The translations under genes were made by a program, and so were the position numbers. Below are positions 23,602 to 27,778 of a stretch of DNA of 27,778 nucleotides, in pieces. This DNA comes from a bacterium (GTDB lineage: Bacteria; Bacillota; Clostridia; Lachnospirales; Lachnospiraceae). The stretch is from the NCBI GenBank assembly GCA_004562765.1, contig SFRL01000051.1, positions 1-27,778 of the forward strand. The letters are read 5' to 3'. Below the pieces are notes generated by a model. It was not told the origin of the DNA. It saw only the letters and a program-made list of their open reading frames with translations, and made no database searches. Position 1 is the stretch's first letter; each line of letters opens with the position of its first letter.

Positions 23602-23630
23602 ATTATATAGGGCAAGGAGAGAAATAGCAA
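23602..23630 (-). promoter_or_regulatory. Consensus promoter for the minus-strand RNA
   Basis: Read on the minus strand: TTGCTA (23630-23625), 17-base spacer, TATAAT (23607-23602). An inverted repeat, ATTGCTATT/AATAGCAAT (23596-23604 and 23623-23631), overlaps both promoter elements and could be an operator. Expected start at about 23595. Confidence 0.7.
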
Positions 23631-23734
23631 TAGTTTAGTTACTTCTTTGCTTAAAACTGGAATTGTCCAGATTAAAAGAAAAATGGACGAAAAAGAAAGA
23701 ACTGGACGATCTTTGAAGATGGGAGATGAATCAA

Positions 23735-24100
23735 ATGCCATACAGACCAAACATACCGTGCAGACATCCCGGCTGTGCGGCTCTTGTCCCTTACGGACAG
23801 AAATATTGTGAAAAACACAAAGCACTGCACCCGGAAGAAGTGCGGTCAGCCTCGAAGCGCGGGTACGGAAAGAGATGGCAAAAAGCCAGCCGGGAATACC
23901 TGCAGGTGCATCCGCTGTGTGTGCTGTGCATGAAGAAACAGCCGCCACGGTATGTGAAGGCGACAGTGGTTGACCACATCACCCCACACCGCGGCGACCA
24001 AAAGCTGTTCTGGGACCGGAGCAACTGGAGAAGTTTATGTAAGCAGTGCCATGATAAAAAGACGCGGGCGGAAGACAACAATCCGACTTACACCTATTGA
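23735..24100 (+). CDS. HNH endonuclease
   Basis: A 121-residue phage HNH protein. It has an N-terminal zinc-binding pair (PCRHPGC...YCEKH), then HPLCVLCMK (CxxC), VVDHITPHRGDQKLFWDRSNW (the catalytic His pair and Asn) and SLCKQCHDKKT (CxxC with His). Such HNH enzymes usually lie just before terminase genes and take part in DNA packaging. No terminase follows within the window. The ATG at 23735 is preferred over 23726 because of the GGGAG spacing. Confidence 0.9.
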   Translation: MPYRPNIPCRHPGCAALVPYGQKYCEKHKALHPEEVRSASKRGYGKRWQKASREYLQVHPLCVLCMKKQPPRYVKATVVDHITPHRGDQKLFWDRSNWRSLCKQCHDKKTRAEDNNPTYTY

Positions 24101-24279
24101 GCTATGTCTTTTTCAATCACTAGCCGTCCTTCCTCACACTGGATGGACACGAAGCTGCCGGCTGTGAAGCCGAGCTGCTCCAGCCACTTCCCTTCCAGAC
24201 GGATTTGTGGAGAAAGGTTCCTGCCCTGGTAAGTGCAGTAGACTTTCCTTCGGCGGTTGCTTTTCTGTTTCTCTTTCAA
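24094..24279 (-). CDS. SymE-like toxin
   Basis: A 61-residue basic protein on the opposite strand to its neighbours. The core NLSPQIRLEGKWLEQLGF (about 21-38) followed by TAGSFVSIQCEEGRLVI matches the SymE family, an AbrB-like fold that acts as a toxin or nucleoid-associated RNA-targeting protein in type I systems. The start is TTG at 24279 (minus strand) preceded by AAAGGAGG nine bases upstream. It converges on and overlaps the HNH gene by seven bases. I see no obvious SymR-like antisense promoter. Confidence 0.75.
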   Translation of the reverse strand: MKEKQKSNRRRKVYCTYQGRNLSPQIRLEGKWLEQLGFTAGSFVSIQCEEGRLVIEKDIAQ

Positions 24280-24441
24280 AGGTTCATGCCTCCTTTCTTT
24301 GCGGTACGGTCATGTTACCTCTGAAAGCAGAATATATCCAGAAGATTCGACGCCATAAATTACACAGATTTTCGTGGCTTTGTTTGTGTACATTATGGTG
24401 GAAAGGGCCCGCCGGGGGCCGGGTTCACTTCTCTGTGGTGA

Positions 24442-24588
24442 AGTGCCACGGAGACCGCCGCCCCCTCAAACGTAAAAAACCGCGAATTTGATAGGCCGGG
24501 GGTCTGGCAGTTACAGCGCAAAATGAAACCAGCAGACGAAGAGGCGTGGCAGCACTGCCAGTCCCCATCTTATAAATATCCGAAATGA
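24442..24588 (+). pseudogene. Possible gene remnant
   Basis: A frame open for 48 codons reads NREFDRPGVWQLQRKM then KPADEEAWQHCQSPSYKYPK before TGA. Composition and codon use look like phage coding sequence, but the only ATG (24523) has no ribosome site and leaves 21 residues. It may be the tail of a gene whose front was lost. Confidence 0.3.
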
Positions 24589-24591
24589 ACC

Positions 24592-24637
24592 AAAACACAT
24601 GAAATTCCTTGATAAAATGGGAGCTTTCGTGTGTTTT
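24592..24637. terminator. Terminator-like hairpin
   Basis: AAAACACATGAAA (24592-24604) pairs with TTTCGTGTGTTTT (24625-24637), one G-U pair, followed by TGTTTG. With A residues on the left and T residues on the right it could work in both directions. Confidence 0.5.
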
Positions 24638-24826
24638 TGTTTGTTCCGGCGAAACATGAAAATCTGGAATAAAACAGGAACTATCCAGGTATCAGCGACA
24701 CCGCTGTGCGGAAAATTTACCTCGTCATTTTTTATGTGTTTTTTGGGATTTTTTCGCAAAATGGGCGGGGTTACGGCGCAGCATGGAAACGGTGCAGCAT
24801 GAACCATACGGGAAGGAGGGGCGGCG

Positions 24827-25138
24827 ATGGAAGCAAATACGGAAGCGGAGATGCTGGAGGATATGGCGAAACGGTTCTGCCCCAACTGCGGTGCGGCGGT
24901 CACGCCAAACGGCAGAGGCCGTCCGAGGATATTCTGTTCGGAACCCTGCAGGTATGCGTGGAAGAACAGAAACCCGCACCCGGAAAACTGGAAATCCACC
25001 CGGACGGCTGTCTGCCCGGAGTGCGGAAAACCATTTCTGGCAAGCCGGGAGTATGGGAGAGTGAGGAAATATTGCAGCCATGCCTGTGCCAACAGAGGAC
25101 GGGCAAAACGAAAGGAGCGTGAGGGAAATGAAGGATAA
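24827..25138 (+). CDS. Small protein with two zinc ribbons
   Basis: A 103-residue protein with two four-cysteine zinc sites: FCPNCGAAV...FCSEPCR (about 17-42) and VCPECGKPF...YCSHACAN (about 63-89). The spacer between them is basic. The C-terminus is Arg/Lys-rich. Such short zinc-ribbon proteins are common in phages and probably bind DNA. The start follows GGAAGGAGGGG. It overlaps the next gene by 11 bases. Confidence 0.75.
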   Translation: MEANTEAEMLEDMAKRFCPNCGAAVTPNGRGRPRIFCSEPCRYAWKNRNPHPENWKSTRTAVCPECGKPFLASREYGRVRKYCSHACANRGRAKRKEREGNEG

Positions 25139-25355
25139 GATTGAAACCATCGGTGTGTACTGCGTCTGCAATACGATGGGTATCTGCGTACATGAGATTG
25201 ACTGCTGTGAGGACAGGGTGTTTGCATCCGCAAATGGAGAAAACCCGCAGTGGTGTCCCATGAATGAACAGACGCGGTCGGACGGGGAAGAGGCGGAGCC
25301 GGGATTTTTATTAGGCTCTTTTTTCGTGCCGTTCTCAGAGATCATGCGCGTCTGA
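25128..25355 (+). CDS. Small Cys-rich hypothetical protein
   Basis: A 75-residue protein starting MKDKIETIGVYCVCNTMGI. Five cysteines (YCVCN, ICVHE, DCCED) lie in the first 30 residues and another in QWCPM, suggesting metal binding. It is translated from inside the preceding gene with GCGTGAGGG upstream. Family unknown. Confidence 0.6.
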   Translation: MKDKIETIGVYCVCNTMGICVHEIDCCEDRVFASANGENPQWCPMNEQTRSDGEEAEPGFLLGSFFVPFSEIMRV

Positions 25356-25373
25356 GTAAAGGAGGACGCATGG

Positions 25374-26687
25374 ATGCAGAAAACTGCACAACTGAAAGTG
25401 CTGCCGGTGGGCGTACTCAGGCCGGCCGCATACAATCCCCGGAAGAAACTGAAGCCGGGGGATAAGGAGTACGAGAAGATCAAGAATTCCATTACGGAGT
25501 TCGGGTTTGCGGACCCACTTGTGGTCAATTCCGATATGACAATCGTGGGAGGGCACCAGAGATTGGCTGTTGCCATGAACCTTGGCTATACGGAAGTGCC
25601 GTGTGCGGTGGTTGATGTCGATAAAGTCCGAGAGAAGGCACTGAACATTGCCCTTAATAAGATCACGGGTGCGTGGGATGATTCCCTGCTGGCTGATCTG
25701 CTGAAGGACATCGAGGACAGCGACTTTGATTTGGGAAAAACAGGTTTTGAACCGCCTGAAATTGATGAACTTTTCAATAAAGTCCATGACAAAGAAGTCA
25801 AGGAAGATGACTTCGATGTGGATAGCGAATTGAAACGGCCGGCTTTTTCAAAGAAAGGTGATATCTGGCATCTTGGCAAGCATACGGTCATTTGCGGTGA
25901 TTCCACTCAGCCAGAAACCTATACCCGGCTGATGGGCGAAGTCAAAGCAAATCTCGTGTGTACGGACCCTCCATATATGGTGGCGCTGCAAAGTACATCC
26001 GGTACCATTACAAACGATGACCTGAATGACCACGATGCAGTGGAATTTCTGATGAAAGCCTTTTCCTGTTTCCATGAAGCGATGGCAAATGACGCTTCTA
26101 TCTATGTGTTTTACGCTACGGCAAAAGCCCGGATCTTCCATGATGCTTTTGAGGATGCCGGTTTTAAAGTCGGAGCGGGGCTGGTGTGGAAGAAGGACCG
26201 TCTGGTACTGACAAGGACGGATTGGAAATACATCCACGAACCGATCATCTTTGGATGGCGTAAAGATGGACGGCACCGCTGGTACGGCGACCAGAAACAG
26301 GTAACTGTTTTTGATTTTCCAAGGCTGAAAAGTTCTAAGGAGGAAGGCTGCGGGCATCCGTCCAGCAAGCCGGTTCCGCTGATTGCTTACCTGATTAAGC
26401 AGTGTACGATGACCAATGGCGTTGTACTGGATGGATTTCTTGGTTCGGCGTCCACCTTGATTGCCTGTGAGGAACTTGACCGCATCTGTTATGGCGTGGA
26501 ACTGGAAGAGAAATTTGTGGATGTGGCGGTCAAACGCTATATCAAGTATAAAGAAGGCCGGTATGATGATGTGTACGTCATCCGTGACGGGCAGAAGCTG
26601 TCACTGGATGAGGTGGTACAGCTGGATGCAGAAGATCTTCCGTCAGGGGAGCAGGCAGCCACGGAGTCTGGAGGTGTGCTGGAATGA
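25374..26687 (+). CDS. ParB-domain/DNA N6-adenine or N4-cytosine methyltransferase fusion
   Basis: A 437-residue protein. Residues 1-120 are a ParB/Srx-like N-terminal domain (AYNPRKKL, GFADPLVV, VGGHQRLAVAMNLG about 61). From about 165 follows a beta-class amino-methyltransferase: WHLGKHTVICGDS, catalytic CTDPPYMV (about 198), the target-recognition middle, and the AdoMet site VLDGFLGSASTLIACE (about 351-366). ParB-methylase fusions are common in Firmicute prophages and protect phage DNA. The start follows AAAGGAGGACG. The stop overlaps the cytosine methylase start (ATGA). Confidence 0.9.
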   Translation: MQKTAQLKVLPVGVLRPAAYNPRKKLKPGDKEYEKIKNSITEFGFADPLVVNSDMTIVGGHQRLAVAMNLGYTEVPCAVVDVDKVREKALNIALNKITGAWDDSLLADLLKDIEDSDFDLGKTGFEPPEIDELFNKVHDKEVKEDDFDVDSELKRPAFSKKGDIWHLGKHTVICGDSTQPETYTRLMGEVKANLVCTDPPYMVALQSTSGTITNDDLNDHDAVEFLMKAFSCFHEAMANDASIYVFYATAKARIFHDAFEDAGFKVGAGLVWKKDRLVLTRTDWKYIHEPIIFGWRKDGRHRWYGDQKQVTVFDFPRLKSSKEEGCGHPSSKPVPLIAYLIKQCTMTNGVVLDGFLGSASTLIACEELDRICYGVELEEKFVDVAVKRYIKYKEGRYDDVYVIRDGQKLSLDEVVQLDAEDLPSGEQAATESGGVLE

Positions 26688-27778
26688 CGGGAGATAAGAC
26701 GCTGACTCTCGGCAGCCTGTTTGACGGCTCCGGTGGTTTTCCTCTGGCTGGCATCCTTGCCGGGGTGACGCCTTTGTGGGCATCTGAGATTGAGCCTTTT
26801 GCCGTGCGGGTGACAACAGCAAGGCTTCCGCAGATGCAGCACTATGGTGATGTTTCAGGCATCAGCGGGGCAGACCTTGCGCCTGTAGATATCATCACCT
26901 TCGGGAGTCCTTGCCAGGATATGTCTATCGCCGGAAAGCGGAGCGGTCTGGACGGTTCACGTTCCAGCCTGTTTTATGAGGCAATCAGGATTGTGAAAGA
27001 AATGAGGGAGAAGACCAATGGAGAGAAACCAAGATTTATCTGCTGGGAGAATGTCCCCGGCGCCTTCTCCAGTAACAAAGGAGAAGATTTCAGGGCGGTC
27101 CTTGAAGCCGTCATCGGCATTAAAGAACCGGCCGCCCAGGTGCCTGCGCCTGACAAAAAAGGCTGGCCCTACGCCGACTATTATGTGGGAGACGGATGGT
27201 CAGCCGCATACAGAGTCCTTGATGCGCAGTGGTGGGGAGTGCCCCAGAGAAGAAAACGTATCTTCCTTGTCGCAGATTTTGCAGGTGAACGTGCCCCGGA
27301 GATATTATTTGAGTCCGAAGGCGTGTCGGGGTATTCTGCGGAGGGCTTCCGTGCGTGGCAAAGAGCTGCCGGAGATCTTGCGGATTGCGCTGGAGAGGCA
27401 GGCTGCGGAGGAACCGGAAGGATCGTCCTAAATGACCAGGGCGGGAGCCGTATGGATGTGACAGAGGAGGTTGCCTGTACCCTGCGGGCCGAGGCGCACC
27501 ATCCCCCATGCGTGATGGAGGCGGCCGGGTTCTGCACGGAGCATTCCGCACAGTCGAGGGGCATTGGGTATGAAGAAGAAACCTCCCCCACGCTGCGGGC
27601 CGGAGTAGTTCCGGCGGCAGTCGCATTGGAGAACCATCCGGCGGACAGCCGTGTGAAGATTTCCGAAGACGATAAGGTGCAGACACTGACTGGCCGGATG
27701 GGGACTGGCGGCGGGAACGTGCCGCTGGTCATGGCTGAGTCAGGGGAACCGCCAGAAGCCGAGATGTATGAGAACCAC
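26684..27778 (+). CDS. C5-cytosine DNA methyltransferase, partial (runs off the right edge)
   Basis: An open frame of 365 codons with no stop before the window ends. Motif I is LGSLFDGSGGFPLAG (about 9-23), motif IV FGSPCQDMS with the catalytic Cys (about 78), motif VI CWENVPGAF (about 120), motif VIII QRRKRIFLVADF (about 188). The region after 230, where the target-recognition domain should lie, has imperfect repeats built on TLRA/TLTG (for example ACTLRAEAHHPP, SPTLRAGVVPAA and VQTLTGRMGTGG). Motifs IX and X must lie beyond the window. It is coupled to the ParB-methylase by a four-base overlap. It would methylate cytosine within an unknown site in phage DNA. Confidence 0.9.
   Translation, partial: MTGDKTLTLGSLFDGSGGFPLAGILAGVTPLWASEIEPFAVRVTTARLPQMQHYGDVSGISGADLAPVDIITFGSPCQDMSIAGKRSGLDGSRSSLFYEAIRIVKEMREKTNGEKPRFICWENVPGAFSSNKGEDFRAVLEAVIGIKEPAAQVPAPDKKGWPYADYYVGDGWSAAYRVLDAQWWGVPQRRKRIFLVADFAGERAPEILFESEGVSGYSAEGFRAWQRAAGDLADCAGEAGCGGTGRIVLNDQGGSRMDVTEEVACTLRAEAHHPPCVMEAAGFCTEHSAQSRGIGYEEETSPTLRAGVVPAAVALENHPADSRVKISEDDKVQTLTGRMGTGGGNVPLVMAESGEPPEAEMYENH

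Larger units (their letters stand above)
24280..24826. other. Gene-poor region with GC-rich repeats
   Basis: About 550 bases. 24405-24475 is very GC-rich with inverted repeats (GGCCC/GGGCC near 24408-24422; CACTTC/GAAGTG at 24426-24445) and a CCGCCGCCCCCTC run. Its place right after HNH is where cos sites often lie, but no overhang can be read from sequence. 24442-24588 holds a coding-like remnant, 24592-24637 a hairpin. The remainder shows nothing recognisable. Confidence 0.4.

Noticed and set aside
24405..24480. A definite cos site
   Set aside because: Position and GC-rich repeats are suggestive, but nothing in the sequence alone identifies cohesive ends.
24725..25576. A 283-residue minus-strand gene
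   Set aside because: It is antisense to the zinc-ribbon, Cys-rich and ParB-methylase genes and its composition is that of a shadow frame.

Overview
This window looks like the early/replication half of a temperate siphophage (prophage) from a mid-GC Bacillota, most likely a gut Lachnospiraceae. The evidence is the gene order (sigma-like regulator, DUF4406, DUF2800 nuclease, DUF2815 protein, family A DNA polymerase, DUF932, VRR-NUC, SNF2-type helicase, MazF, P4/D5-type primase-helicase, AdoMet synthetase, HNH, ParB-methylase, cytosine methylase), the strong AGGAGG-type ribosome sites and the tight or overlapping plus-strand spacing. No tRNA, rRNA or CRISPR array was seen. No phage integrase or structural gene lies inside the window.

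Layout. 1-2061: a terminator, a DUF3825 gene, a largely non-coding leader and a sigma-region-4 protein. 2188-12333: a compact replication/recombination operon. Its helicase carries two in-frame stops near the N-terminus, at the Walker A motif. 12334-17906: an insertion zone. A class IIC group II intron sits just after a terminator-like hairpin. Its reverse transcriptase is itself split at the PQGG motif by a 3.4-kb Recombinase-In-Trio (RIT) element with three overlapping tyrosine recombinase genes on the minus strand. 17934-22440: mazF, the primase-helicase, a 313-bp array of ten TCCTACA boxes around an AT-rich core (candidate replication origin), and a metK copy broken by a frame-shifting deletion. 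22441-24279: a Phd/PIN toxin-antitoxin operon with its own consensus promoter, a candidate structured non-coding RNA of about 350 nt on the minus strand, HNH and a SymE-like toxin. 24827-27778: a zinc-ribbon protein, a small protein, a ParB-methyltransferase fusion and a cytosine-5 methyltransferase that runs off the right edge.

How the genes fit together: DUF2800/DUF2815/polymerase/VRR-NUC/helicase/primase form a self-contained replication and recombination set. The two methyltransferases probably modify phage DNA, and a phage AdoMet synthetase would once have fed them. MazF, Phd-PIN and SymE are typical prophage accessory or defence genes.

The most unusual items are the minus-strand RNA at 23243-23595 (consensus promoter, two repeat hairpins with compensatory changes and an invariant loop, U-tract terminator), the TCCTACA array, and the RIT-in-intron-in-prophage nesting. 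The broken helicase and metK suggest this copy may be decaying or defective.
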